Shown here: piece after piece, positions 26,981 to 35,825 of the stretch
Layout of the letters: every line of letters begins with the position of its first letter
How positions within the stretch are numbered: position 1 is the stretch's first letter
The notes under the pieces: model-generated
What the model saw: the letters and a program-made list of their open reading frames with translations, nothing else
Told to the model about the DNA's origin: nothing
Databases searched by the model: none
Program-made: the position numbers and the translations under genes
From: Paucibacter aquatile
Lineage (GTDB): Bacteria; Pseudomonadota; Gammaproteobacteria; Burkholderiales; Burkholderiaceae_C
Length of the DNA: 64,000 nt
NCBI RefSeq assembly: GCF_002885975.1
Contig: NZ_POSP01000003.1
Location: 1,178,001-1,242,000 of the forward strand
Direction: 5' to 3'

Positions 26981-27022
26981 TTGAACCAGTTCAAGGCGTG
27001 CAGCGACCAGGGTCGGGATCAT
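26981..27022 (+). promoter_or_regulatory. Fnr/Dnr box and -10 of the DUF2946-nosZ unit
   Basis: TTGAACCAGTTCAA is a perfect TTGA-N6-TCAA palindrome, followed 22 nt later by GATCAT at the -10 position of a class II Crp/Fnr promoter. It lies between the divergent cytochrome gene and the DUF2946-like gene, and no comparable -10 is seen toward the cytochrome side. Confidence 0.82.
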
Positions 27023-27064
27023 CGCTGCAAGCTTTCTGATGCCCAGCCCGATCCCCTCCGCCCC

Positions 27065-27448
27065 ATGTGCTCCGCCACCCTCGTCCCCACCTTCAGCCGA
27101 ACGCTGCGCCGCTGCGTGCTCGGCTGGCTGCTGCTGGCCATGGCGGCGGCCTGGGCGGCACCGCTGATCGAGCACGGCAGGCTGGACCTGGTCTGCTCGG
27201 GCTCCGGCCAGATGCGCCTGGTTCAACTCGGCGATGACGACGGCGCCGGCGGCAATGCCGGCAGCCCCTCGGGCCTGGACTGCCCTAACTGCCTGCTGCT
27301 GGGGCCCTTGCCCAACCCTGGCCTTTGGCAGCCAGCCATGCCGCTTGCCGGCCCCGGCCTGGCGGACGCAAGCAGGCCGCCCGCCCCTCTCACCTTCCGC
27401 GCCGCGCCGCCCCCGGCACGCGGCCCTCCGAACCCACGATTCCACTGA
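27065..27448 (+). CDS. DUF2946-like exported protein preceding nosZ
   Basis: A 127-residue protein with a hydrophobic signal/anchor (CVLGWLLLAMAAAWAAPLIE). A LVCSGSGQMRLVQLGDDD segment follows, then DCPNCLL and a Pro-rich tail. This arrangement, with a Cys shortly after the signal and a later CPxC, resembles DUF2946, whose genes often stand near copper proteins and copper TonB receptors. The ATG lies after the Fnr-type promoter, and nosZ starts 14 bp downstream, so it is the first gene of the nosZ transcript. A copper-handling role for NosZ is inferred, not shown. Confidence 0.72.
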   Translation: MCSATLVPTFSRTLRRCVLGWLLLAMAAAWAAPLIEHGRLDLVCSGSGQMRLVQLGDDDGAGGNAGSPSGLDCPNCLLLGPLPNPGLWQPAMPLAGPGLADASRPPAPLTFRAAPPPARGPPNPRFH

Positions 27449-27462
27449 AGAGGACGTCCTCC

Positions 27463-29409
27463 ATGAACGACAAGAAGAGCAAGACACCGGCCGCCATCGA
27501 ACAGCCCGCACTGGGCCGCCGCCGCTTCGTCAACAGCGCCGCCTTGGCCGGCCTGACCCTCGGCGCCGTCGCTTGCAGCGACAAGCCCGGCACAACCGCT
27601 CCGGCGGCCGCCTCCGGCCCGGCGCCGGGTGGCCATGCCGCGGCAGGCAGCGGCGCCGCCAACGCAGCACATCTGAAGCCCGGTGAGCTGGACAGCTACT
27701 ACGGACTCTGGAGCGGCGGCCACACCGGCGATATGCGCGTGCTGGGCCTGCCCTCGGGCCGCGAGATCACCCGCATCCCCTGCTTCGTGCCCGATGCCCT
27801 GGTCGGCTGGGGCCACACCAACGAATCCAAGAAGGTCATGGGCACCAAGGCCGACGGCAGCCTGAAGTACACCGTCGCCGACACCCACCACACCCATGCC
27901 TCCTACAAGGACGGCAACTACGACGGCCGCTACGCCTGGATCAACGACAAGATCAACAGCCGCATCGCCCGCATCCGCCTGGACTACTTCGTCTGCGACA
28001 AGATCACCGAGCTGCCCAATGTGCAGGGCTTCCACGGCATCTTCCCCGACAAGGCCGACCCGGTGGACCCGAAGATCAACTACACCACCCGCGTGTTCTG
28101 CGGCGGTGAGTTCTCCGTCCCCCTGCCCAACACGGCCGGCAACGAAGACGCGAGCACCTATCACTCGCTGTTCACCTGCGTCGATGCCGAGAGCATGGAG
28201 GTCCGCTGGCAAGTGCTGATCGACGGCAACTGCGACCTGACCGCCACCTCCTACGACGGCAAGCTGGCCGCCACCAACCAGTACAACACCGAGATGGGCG
28301 CCAAGTACGAGGACATGATGTCCTCCGAGCGCGATGCCTGCCTGTTCTTCAACATCGCCCGCATCGAGGCCGCGGTCAAGGCCGGCAAGTTCAAGACCTA
28401 TGGCGACTCCAAGGTGCCGGTGGTGGACGGCACGCACGCCGCCAACAAGGACCCCAAGACCGCACTGACCGCCTACGTCTCGGTGCCCAAGAACCCGCAC
28501 GGTGTCAATGCCAGCCCGGACGCCAAGTACTTCATCTGCGCCGGCAAGCTCTCGCCCACCGGCACCGTGATCGAGCTGGCCAAGGTGCTCGATTACTTCG
28601 ACGGCAAGCTGGAGTCGCCGGACAAGGCCATCGTCGCCGAAGTCGAGCTGGGCCTGGGCCCCTTGCACACCGCCTTCGACGGCCGCGGCAATGCCTACAC
28701 CACGCTCTTCTTGGACAGCCAGGTGGTCAAGTGGAATCTTGAGACTGCCATCAAGTTCCATGCCGGCGACAAGAGCGCCAAGTACGTGGTCGACCGCATC
28801 GATGTGCAGTACCAGCCGGGCCACCTGAACGCCAGCCAGTCGGAAACCCGCGCCGCGGACGGCAAGTACCTGGCCGTCGGTTGCAAATTCTCCAAGGACC
28901 GCTTCCTGCCGGTCGGCCCCCTGCACCCTGAGAACGAGCAGCTGATCGACATCTCGGGCGAGAAGATGGTGCTGATGGCCGACCACCCGGTGCGCGGCGA
29001 GCCGCATGACTTCATCATCTTCAAGCGCGAGTTGCTGAATCCGAAGAAGGTCTACGAACTCGACGAGTTCCCCAATGCGATCAAAGACCCCAAGGAATCG
29101 GGCGTGTTCCGCAAGGGCAACAAGGTCGAGGTCAAGATGACTTCGCAAGCCCCGGCCTTCAGCCTGCGCGAGTTCAAGCTGAAGAAGGGCGATGTGGTGA
29201 CCCTGACCTTGACCAACTTGGACAAGATCGAGGATCTGACGCACGGCTTTGCCATCCCCAAGTACAACGTCAATTTCATCGTCAACCCGCAGGAAACCGC
29301 CTCGGTGACTTTCGTGGCTGACAAGCCGGGCGTGTACTGGTGCTACTGCACCCACTTCTGCCATGCCCTGCACCTCGAGATGCGCACGCGGATGATTGTT
29401 GAAGCCTGA
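27463..29409 (+). CDS. nosZ: Nitrous-oxide reductase (clade I, Tat-exported)
   Basis: Periplasmic copper enzyme reducing N2O to N2, the last step of denitrification. The 648 residues begin with a Tat signal (LGRRRFVNSAALAGL). The beta-propeller holds the CuZ histidines, including HHTHASYKDGNYDG (about residue 142), NPHGVNASPD, GPLHTAFDGRG, GPLHPENEQL and GEPHDFIIF. The C-terminal cupredoxin domain has the CuA site YWCYCTHFCHALHLEM (about residues 624-640). The ATG follows AGAGGA and begins the Tat signal. It is followed by nosRDFYL, and its operon carries an Fnr-type box. Confidence 0.98.
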   Translation: MNDKKSKTPAAIEQPALGRRRFVNSAALAGLTLGAVACSDKPGTTAPAAASGPAPGGHAAAGSGAANAAHLKPGELDSYYGLWSGGHTGDMRVLGLPSGREITRIPCFVPDALVGWGHTNESKKVMGTKADGSLKYTVADTHHTHASYKDGNYDGRYAWINDKINSRIARIRLDYFVCDKITELPNVQGFHGIFPDKADPVDPKINYTTRVFCGGEFSVPLPNTAGNEDASTYHSLFTCVDAESMEVRWQVLIDGNCDLTATSYDGKLAATNQYNTEMGAKYEDMMSSERDACLFFNIARIEAAVKAGKFKTYGDSKVPVVDGTHAANKDPKTALTAYVSVPKNPHGVNASPDAKYFICAGKLSPTGTVIELAKVLDYFDGKLESPDKAIVAEVELGLGPLHTAFDGRGNAYTTLFLDSQVVKWNLETAIKFHAGDKSAKYVVDRIDVQYQPGHLNASQSETRAADGKYLAVGCKFSKDRFLPVGPLHPENEQLIDISGEKMVLMADHPVRGEPHDFIIFKRELLNPKKVYELDEFPNAIKDPKESGVFRKGNKVEVKMTSQAPAFSLREFKLKKGDVVTLTLTNLDKIEDLTHGFAIPKYNVNFIVNPQETASVTFVADKPGVYWCYCTHFCHALHLEMRTRMIVEA

Positions 29410-29506
29410 GCGCGCACAGACCGGCGGACTCGAGCCCCGCCGATCTGAGCCCCGGCGCCCACCTGGACCTCAAACAGGCCCGGGCGCCGGACCCCTGAAA
29501 GTGACC

Positions 29507-32161
29507 ATGTTCTCCCGATGCCATCTCTTGGCGGCCACACTGAAGCGCAGCTTCTGTCTGGCCGCGTTTTTGCTTGCTTTCACCGCCCTCCTCCCTGGCA
29601 CCGCCAGCGCCAAGGAAGGCGCCTACGAGGCCGAGCTGCCCACAGGCCTGGCTCAGGCCCGCGATATGTGCGCCCTGCTGCCCTGCGCCCAGGTCTTCCC
29701 CGGCGCCCAGAGCTTTTCCGAGCGCATGGGCACGCCGCCCTATGTCGAGGCATACGGCGCCGCCGACGCCGCCGGCAAGAAGCCGCTGCTGGGCTATGTG
29801 ATGCTGTCCACCGACATCACCGACACGCCGGCCTATTCCGGCAAGCCGGTGGTCACCCTGATCGGCATGGACCGGGCCGGGCGCTTCGTCGGCACCCAGG
29901 TACTCAAGCATTCCGAGCCCATCCTGCTGCTGGGCATTCCCGAGTCCGCACTGCTGAACTTCAACAAGCAGTACCTGGGCAAGTCGGTGGCCGACAAGAT
30001 CGAGGTCGGGCAGTCACGCCCCGATGAGGGCGTGCTGGGCCTAGACGCCATCTCCGGCGCCACCGTCACCGTGATCGCGCAGAACCAGGTCATGATGGCC
30101 TCGGGCCAGGCGGTGGCCCGCCAGGTCGGCATCCTGCCGCCCACCCTGCGCGAAGCCGCCCGCTACCAGGCCACCGCGCCCCAGGGCCAGGCGCTCAGCT
30201 GGGCGCAGCTGAAGGCGCTGGGCGCCTTGCAGCGCCTGAGCGTGCGCAGCGAGCAGCTGGGCTTGGCGCACAACGATCAGCCCTTCATCGAACTCTGGTT
30301 CGGTGACCTCAACCACCCGGATGTCGCCCGCAGCCTGCTGGGCGAACGCGGCCGGCAGCAGCTGCAGGCCTCGCTCAAGCCGGGCGAGCATGCCATCTTC
30401 GTGGTGCGCAGCGCCGGTGTGGAGTCCTTCAAGGGCTCGGGCTTTGTGCGCGGCGGTCTCTACGACCGGGTGCAGCTCAAGCAAGGCGCCGATGCCTTCA
30501 CCTTCCGCGACCTCGATTACCTCAATCTCTACGGCCTGCAGGCCGAAGGCGCGCCGGCCTTTGACGAGTCGGCGATCTTCATCGTCCGCAACAAGAGCTT
30601 CTCGCCCGCCTACCCCTGGAAGCTGGCCTTTCTGGGCAACAAGGTCGAGCGCGCCACCGGCACGCGCAGCTTCGTCAATTTCGACGCCCAGGTCTGGCTC
30701 GATGATCGCCTTCTCGTGGGCGGCCGCCCGGCCCTGCCCGAGGCCGCCGCGCCCTGGGTGCAGGTCTGGAAAAGCCGGGCGCTGGAGATCGCGCTCTTCG
30801 TCGCCCTGCTGCTGGCAGTGACCGTGGTCTATGCCCTGCGCGAGCGACTGACCCGCCTGTCCACGCACAAGAACAAGTGGCCGGTCAATGGCTTCAAGTA
30901 CACGGCCTGGGCGCTGAGCATAGTCTTCGTCGGCTTCGGCGCCATGGCCCAGCCCTCCATCACCCAAGTGCTGACCTGGTTCCATGCCTTGCTGTTCCAG
31001 TGGACCTGGTCGCTCTTCCTCAGCGACCCCTTCATCTTCTGCTTCTGGATCTTCATCATCGCCACCGTCTTCCTGTTCGGCCGTGGCCTGTTCTGCGGCT
31101 GGATGTGCCCCTTCGGCTCGCTGTCCGAGGCGCTCTACAAGATCGGCAGCAAGCTGGGCCTGAAGCGCTGGCAAGGCCATCTGCCGCAGCGCTGGCACGA
31201 CCGGCTCAAATGGCTCAAGTACGGCGTCTTCTTCGGTCTGCTGAGCGTGTCCATGTTCTCCATGGGCCTGGCCGAAAAGCTGGCCGAGGTGGAGCCGTTC
31301 AAGACCACCTTTCTGGTCGGCATCAGCCATCGCGCCTGGCCCTACGGCCTCTTCGTCTGCCTGATCCTGGGGGTCTCGCTGTTCATCGAGCGGCCCTATT
31401 GCAAATACATCTGCCCGCTCGGCGCGGCCCTGGCCATGCCCAGCACCTTCCGCTGGTTCGGCCTCAAGCGCAAGCAGGACTGCAACAGCTGCAAGGCCTG
31501 CGCCGTTGGCTGCGGCTCGCTGGCCATCGACGCGGCCGGCCGCATCGACCACCGCGAATGCCTGCACTGCCTGGACTGCATGATTCTCTACACCGATGCC
31601 AAGGGCTGCCCGCCGCTGGCCAAGGAACGCAAGCGGCGCGAGCGCGACGGCCTCTTGATCACACCGATCGGCCGCGACGGCTATTTCATCCCCATCGACT
31701 CGGTGCCGGCGATCTCGGCCAAGGTCGCCGCCGGCCCCGACCCGCGCATGCCCAGCGAAGCGGTGAGCCCCGCGCACAAGGCCGGCCGCAGCGGCCTGGT
31801 CTGGCTGGCGCGCGAGCTCTGGGACCATCTCTGGCCCTGGAACGCCGGCACCTTTGCCAGCCAGCGGGCGCTGCAGATCGCCGGCTTCTCCCTGGCCCTG
31901 GCTGCCAGCCTGGCCTGGGTGCTGGCCGGCAGCGGCCGGCTCTCGCAGAGCGCCATCATCGCCTGGTGGTTTGGCTGGAGCGTCTACGAGGTGCTGATCC
32001 GCCTGGCCGGCAAGCGCTATGTCAAGGACGGCCCCTGGTGGCAAGCCAACTACCGCCGCGCCAGCGTGATGGACATGCTCAGCTATGTCGGCTTCAAGAA
32101 CCTCTTGATCGGCGCCGTGCTCTTCCTCGCGCTCAAGTCCATGGGCGGGCTGTCGGCATGA
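29507..32161 (+). CDS. nosR: NosR: membrane flavoprotein/iron-sulfur protein for N2O reduction
   Basis: Polytopic membrane protein required for nosZ activity, probably as electron donor from the quinol pool. A Sec signal is followed by a periplasmic FMN-binding domain; DAISGATVTV (about residue 180) has the SGAT motif flavinylated by NosX/ApbE. Membrane segments follow, with two CxxxCP motifs (CGWMCPFG about 530, YCKYICPLG about 630). Two 4Fe-4S clusters come next (CNSCKACAVGC and CLHCLDCMILY). At 884 residues it is longer than the roughly 725 of the Pseudomonas protein because of a C-terminal extension of about 170 residues with two further membrane helices. The ATG chosen starts the signal peptide. 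Its stop overlaps nosD by ATGA. Confidence 0.96.
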   Translation: MFSRCHLLAATLKRSFCLAAFLLAFTALLPGTASAKEGAYEAELPTGLAQARDMCALLPCAQVFPGAQSFSERMGTPPYVEAYGAADAAGKKPLLGYVMLSTDITDTPAYSGKPVVTLIGMDRAGRFVGTQVLKHSEPILLLGIPESALLNFNKQYLGKSVADKIEVGQSRPDEGVLGLDAISGATVTVIAQNQVMMASGQAVARQVGILPPTLREAARYQATAPQGQALSWAQLKALGALQRLSVRSEQLGLAHNDQPFIELWFGDLNHPDVARSLLGERGRQQLQASLKPGEHAIFVVRSAGVESFKGSGFVRGGLYDRVQLKQGADAFTFRDLDYLNLYGLQAEGAPAFDESAIFIVRNKSFSPAYPWKLAFLGNKVERATGTRSFVNFDAQVWLDDRLLVGGRPALPEAAAPWVQVWKSRALEIALFVALLLAVTVVYALRERLTRLSTHKNKWPVNGFKYTAWALSIVFVGFGAMAQPSITQVLTWFHALLFQWTWSLFLSDPFIFCFWIFIIATVFLFGRGLFCGWMCPFGSLSEALYKIGSKLGLKRWQGHLPQRWHDRLKWLKYGVFFGLLSVSMFSMGLAEKLAEVEPFKTTFLVGISHRAWPYGLFVCLILGVSLFIERPYCKYICPLGAALAMPSTFRWFGLKRKQDCNSCKACAVGCGSLAIDAAGRIDHRECLHCLDCMILYTDAKGCPPLAKERKRRERDGLLITPIGRDGYFIPIDSVPAISAKVAAGPDPRMPSEAVSPAHKAGRSGLVWLARELWDHLWPWNAGTFASQRALQIAGFSLALAASLAWVLAGSGRLSQSAIIAWWFGWSVYEVLIRLAGKRYVKDGPWWQANYRRASVMDMLSYVGFKNLLIGAVLFLALKSMGGLSA

Positions 32162-33477
32162 GGGCAAGCGCAGCCGCCTGGCTGACCTCCCTGCTCCTGA
32201 TCGCCAGCACGGCCGGTGCCGCCACCGTGCGCGTGCGCCCTGGTGACTCGCTGCAGCAGGCTCTGGATGGCGCCAGCCCGGGAGACACCGTAGAAGTGGA
32301 GCGTGCCCTGTACCGGGGCAATTTCACGATCGACAAGCCGCTGACCCTGCGCGGCATCGGCCGGCCGACCCTGAGCGGCGCCATGCAGGGCGACACGCTG
32401 CGGGTGACCGCCCCCGATGTGACGATCGAGGGCTTGATCGTGCGCGACTCGGGCGACAGCCTCAAGGACCAGAACGCCGGCATCTATCTGCGCCCCGGCG
32501 CCCACCGTGCAGTGGTACAGAGCTGCGACCTGACGTACAACTTGTTCGGCCTGTGGATCGAGAAGGCCAACGATGTGCGCATCGAGGCCAACTTGATCAC
32601 CGGCAAGCGCGAGTACAACAGCTCGCAGCGCGGCAACGGCATCCAGCTCTACAACACCACCGGCGCCCGCATCATCGGCAACAACATCGGCTTTGTGCGT
32701 GACGCGCTCTATGTCGATGTCTCGCACCACGCCGTTTTCCGCGGCAACAAGCTGCACCACAGCCGCTACGGCAGCCACTACATGAACTCCTACTACAACC
32801 TGTGGGAGGACAACGATAGCTACTACAACCGCGGTGGCCTGGCCTTGATGGAGGTGCGCGACCAGGTCGTGCGCGGCAACCGCACCTGGGGCAATAGCGA
32901 CCACGGCATCATGCTGCGCACGCTGCAGGACTCGCTGATCGAGAACAACATCATCGCCGGCAACAACCGCGGCTTCTTCATCTACGACGTCGAGTACGCG
33001 ACGCTGACAGGCAATCTGATCGTCGACAACCATGTCGGCGTGCACCTCTCGGCCGGCTCGACCCGCAATGTGGTCGAGGGCAATGACTTCATCGCCAACC
33101 GCGAGCAGATCCGCTACATCGGCGCGCGCGACGAGGTCTGGGGCTGCCCCTTGCCCAAAGACCGCAAGGATCGTGGCCAACCGGTTCCGCCCGAGCAGTG
33201 CGCCGGCAACCACTGGAGCAACTACCTCGGCTGGGACCGGAATGGCGACGGCCGCGGCGACGTGCCCTACGAGGCCAATGACATGGTGGACCGCCTGAGC
33301 TGGCGCTACCCCGGCCTCAAGCTGCTGCTGGCCAGCCCGGCCATCCAGGCCCTGCGCCTGGTCGGCCAGCAGTTCCCCGTGCTGCGCGTGCCCAGCGTGA
33401 TCGACCCCCGCCCGCAGATGCGGGCGGCCCACAAGCAATGGAGTGAATGGCGTGACAAGCACTATCCCGGCCAATGA
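32158..33477 (+). CDS. nosD: NosD: periplasmic copper-site maturation protein
   Basis: Exported right-handed beta-helix protein (439 residues) that works with the NosFY transporter to assemble the CuZ site of NosZ. A Sec signal (WLTSLLLIASTAGAA) is followed by repeated beta-helix rungs with N-rich turns: LIVRDSGDSL, NGIQLYNTTGARIIGNNI, HHAVFRGNKLHHSRYGS, DSLIENNIIAGNNRGFF and STRNVVEGNDF. These CASH/NosD repeats cover residues 60-330. The ATG overlaps the nosR stop, and the last codons overlap the nosF start, indicating tight coupling. Confidence 0.96.
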   Translation: MRASAAAWLTSLLLIASTAGAATVRVRPGDSLQQALDGASPGDTVEVERALYRGNFTIDKPLTLRGIGRPTLSGAMQGDTLRVTAPDVTIEGLIVRDSGDSLKDQNAGIYLRPGAHRAVVQSCDLTYNLFGLWIEKANDVRIEANLITGKREYNSSQRGNGIQLYNTTGARIIGNNIGFVRDALYVDVSHHAVFRGNKLHHSRYGSHYMNSYYNLWEDNDSYYNRGGLALMEVRDQVVRGNRTWGNSDHGIMLRTLQDSLIENNIIAGNNRGFFIYDVEYATLTGNLIVDNHVGVHLSAGSTRNVVEGNDFIANREQIRYIGARDEVWGCPLPKDRKDRGQPVPPEQCAGNHWSNYLGWDRNGDGRGDVPYEANDMVDRLSWRYPGLKLLLASPAIQALRLVGQQFPVLRVPSVIDPRPQMRAAHKQWSEWRDKHYPGQ

Positions 33478-34438
33478 CGGCACGTCCGGCAAGGGCGGCA
33501 GCCCGGCCATCGAGCTGCGCGGCCTGAGCAAGCAGTACGGCAGCCTGCGCGCGGTCGACGGCGTCGACCTGCGCGTGCAGCGCGGCGAGATCTTCGGCCT
33601 GATCGGCCACAACGGCGCCGGCAAAAGCACCTTGTTCAAGATGATGCTGGGCCTGGTCGCGCCCAGCAGCGGCGAGGTGCTGATCCAGGGCCGGCCCATC
33701 AGCGGCGGCGACTTCCGCGCCATCCGGCGCGGCCTGGGCTACCTGCCCGAAAACGTGGTGCTGTACGACAACCTCAGCGGACTGGAGACCTTGCAGTTCT
33801 TCGCCCGTCTGAAGGGCGCAGCGGCCACGCAATGCCAGCCGCTGCTGGAACAGGTCGGTCTGGCCGACGCCGGCCACCGGCCGCTGCGCGAGTACTCCAA
33901 AGGCATGCGCCAGCGCCTCGGCTTTGCCCAGGCCTTGCTGGGCGGCCCCCAGCTGCTGTTTCTCGACGAGCCGAGCAACGGCCTGGACCCGCAAGCCATA
34001 CGCGATTTCTACCGCAGCCTGCAGGCGCTGCGCGAGCAGGGCGTGACGGTGCTGATCACCTCGCACATCCTGGCCGAGCTGCAGGAGCGGGTCGACCGCC
34101 TGGCCATCATGGCGGCGGGCCGCATCCAGGCCCTGGGCACGGTGCAGTCGCTGCGCGAGCAGCAGCAGGCGCCGCTGCACATCGAGCTGAGCCTGGCCAG
34201 CGAGGCCGATGTGCTGTTTGCCAGCCAGCTGCTGGACAAGCAGGGCTTGCCCGGCCTGGGCTTGCAGCAGCGCGCCCAAGACTGCCGGCTCAGCCTGAGC
34301 TGCCCACGCGAACACAAGATGGCCGCGCTGGCCCTTGCCACCCAGCTGGGCTCGCGCCTGCTGGACCTGAAGATTCTGGAGCCCTCGCTCGAAGACCTGT
34401 TCTTCGGCCTCGGTGACGCCGCCCGGAGGCCCGCCTGA
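33452..34438 (+). CDS. nosF: NosF: ABC transporter ATPase for NosZ maturation
   Basis: Cytoplasmic ATPase of the NosDFY system, 328 residues. Walker A is GHNGAGKST (about residue 52), the signature is YSKGMRQRLG, Walker B is LLFLDEPSNGLD, and the switch His is in LITSHILAEL. The N-terminal 25 residues before IELRGLSKQYG are an unusual short extension. The GTG was chosen because GGAG lies 8 nt upstream; another GTG three codons earlier lacks a ribosome site. The start overlaps nosD by 26 bp and the stop overlaps nosY by one base. Confidence 0.95.
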   Translation: MTSTIPANDGTSGKGGSPAIELRGLSKQYGSLRAVDGVDLRVQRGEIFGLIGHNGAGKSTLFKMMLGLVAPSSGEVLIQGRPISGGDFRAIRRGLGYLPENVVLYDNLSGLETLQFFARLKGAAATQCQPLLEQVGLADAGHRPLREYSKGMRQRLGFAQALLGGPQLLFLDEPSNGLDPQAIRDFYRSLQALREQGVTVLITSHILAELQERVDRLAIMAAGRIQALGTVQSLREQQQAPLHIELSLASEADVLFASQLLDKQGLPGLGLQQRAQDCRLSLSCPREHKMAALALATQLGSRLLDLKILEPSLEDLFFGLGDAARRPA

Positions 34439-35262
34439 TGGAAGCCGCACGACAGATCCTGACCCTCGCTGCCAAAGAGTTCCGCGAACGCATGCGCAAC
34501 CGCTGGGTGCTGGCCGTGGCCTTGGTGTTCACCTTGTTCTCGCTGGCCATCACCTACTTCGGCGGCTCCGCCCAGGGCCAGATCGGGCCGCGCTCGATCG
34601 AGTTCATCATCGCCAGCCTGGTCAGCCTGGTCATCTACCTGATCCCGCTGATCGCCCTGCTGCTGGGCTTCGACGCCGTGGTCGGCGAGCGCGAGCGCGG
34701 CAGCCTGGACCTGCTGCTGGCCCTGCCCATCACCCGGCTGGAGCTGCTGCTGGGCAAGTACCTGGGCCTGGCCGCCGCTTTGAGCCTGTCCACGCTGAGC
34801 GGCTTTGCCCTGGTGGCCGGCCTGCTGTGGCAGCAGTTCGGCTGGGCCGGGCTCTACCACTACCTGGGCTTTGTGCTCAGCGCCCTGCTGCTGGGCCTGG
34901 CCTTTTTGAGCCTGGCCGTGCTGCTCTCGGTGCTGGCTCGCGAGCGCACCCGGGCCTCGGGCCTGGCGATCGCCCTCTGGTTTTTCTTCGTGCTGGTGTT
35001 CGACCTGGTGCTGCTGGGCCTGCTGGTGGCCGGCGCCGGGGGTGGCTGGCTGGCCGGCGACGCCCTGGCCTATGCCTTGCTGCTGAACCCGGCCGATGTG
35101 TTTCGCATCCTCAATATCTTTTCGCTGGAGGACATGCGCACGCTCTATGGCCTGGGCACCTTGGTGCCGCCGGCCATGGCCAAGCCCTGGTTGATGGGCC
35201 TGGTCATGGGGGTCTGGATCGTGCTGCCGCTGGCCCTGGCACGCTGGAGATTCCGCACATGA
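34438..35262 (+). CDS. nosY: NosY: ABC transporter permease for NosZ maturation
   Basis: Inner-membrane partner of NosF, 274 residues with six likely helices. Examples are WVLAVALVFTLFSLAITYFG, LVSLVIYLIPLIALLLGFDA, YLGFVLSALLLGLAFLSLAV and VLVFDLVLLGLLVAGAG. The short VVGERERGSLDLLLALPI loop is typical of ABC-2 type permeases and contacts the ATPase. Start and stop overlap nosF and nosL, so the three are translationally coupled. Confidence 0.95.
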   Translation: MEAARQILTLAAKEFRERMRNRWVLAVALVFTLFSLAITYFGGSAQGQIGPRSIEFIIASLVSLVIYLIPLIALLLGFDAVVGERERGSLDLLLALPITRLELLLGKYLGLAAALSLSTLSGFALVAGLLWQQFGWAGLYHYLGFVLSALLLGLAFLSLAVLLSVLARERTRASGLAIALWFFFVLVFDLVLLGLLVAGAGGGWLAGDALAYALLLNPADVFRILNIFSLEDMRTLYGLGTLVPPAMAKPWLMGLVMGVWIVLPLALARWRFRT

Positions 35263-35819
35263 AAACACTGCTTGATTCATCGACCAAGTTGCCGCGCCGC
35301 AGCCTGCTGATCGCCGGCATGGCGGGACTGGCGGGCCTGGGCCTGACCGCCTGCGGCAAATCGGCCGAAGACAGCCAGCAAGCCCTGGTCCCGGCCGAGA
35401 TCGACCCGCGCAGCACCTGCGACCTCGACGGCATGCTGCTGGCCGACTACCCCGGCCCCAAGGCGCAGATCTTCTACGAAGGCACGCCGCAGCCCCTGTT
35501 CTTCTGCGACACGGTGGAGCTGTTCAACACCTTGCTTCGGCCCGAGCAGGTGCGCGCCGTGCGCGCCGCCTTTGTGCAGGACATGGGCCTGGCCGACTGG
35601 GACCAGCCGCGCGGCCACTGGTTCGAAGCCAAGAACGGCCTCTATGTGCTGGGCAGCAAGCGCCATGGTTCCATGGGCCCGACCCTGGCCAGCTTCAGCC
35701 GCGAGGACCAGGCCCAGGCCTTCATCAAGAGCTGGGGCGGCCGCCTGCTGCGCTATGCCGAGATCCGCCCCGAGATGGTGGACCTCAGCGGCGGCGCCCT
35801 GCATGACAGCCGGATGTAG
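35259..35819 (+). CDS. nosL: NosL: copper-binding lipoprotein for NosZ maturation
   Basis: Lipoprotein of 186 residues that delivers copper(I) to apo-NosZ via NosDFY. A lipoprotein signal (LIAGMAGLAGLGLTACG) places the anchored Cys near residue 32. The metal segment STCDLDGMLLADYPGPKAQI carries the Cys and Met ligands typical of one NosL branch. NosL motifs FFCDTVELFNTLL and KRHGSMGPTLASF follow. Its ATG overlaps the nosY stop, and a second NosL-like gene follows 6 bp later. Confidence 0.94.
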   Translation: MKTLLDSSTKLPRRSLLIAGMAGLAGLGLTACGKSAEDSQQALVPAEIDPRSTCDLDGMLLADYPGPKAQIFYEGTPQPLFFCDTVELFNTLLRPEQVRAVRAAFVQDMGLADWDQPRGHWFEAKNGLYVLGSKRHGSMGPTLASFSREDQAQAFIKSWGGRLLRYAEIRPEMVDLSGGALHDSRM

Positions 35820-35825
35820 ACACCC

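Noticed and set aside
26864..27511. Upstream extension of the lipoprotein cytochrome frame
   Set aside because: It would cross the Fnr-type promoter and the start of nosZ; the lipoprotein signal starts at 26863.
30041..32167. Minus-strand open frame of 708 codons antisense to nosR
   Set aside because: Low-complexity Ala/Gln/Glu-rich translation with no signal or domain; nosR is certain on the other strand.
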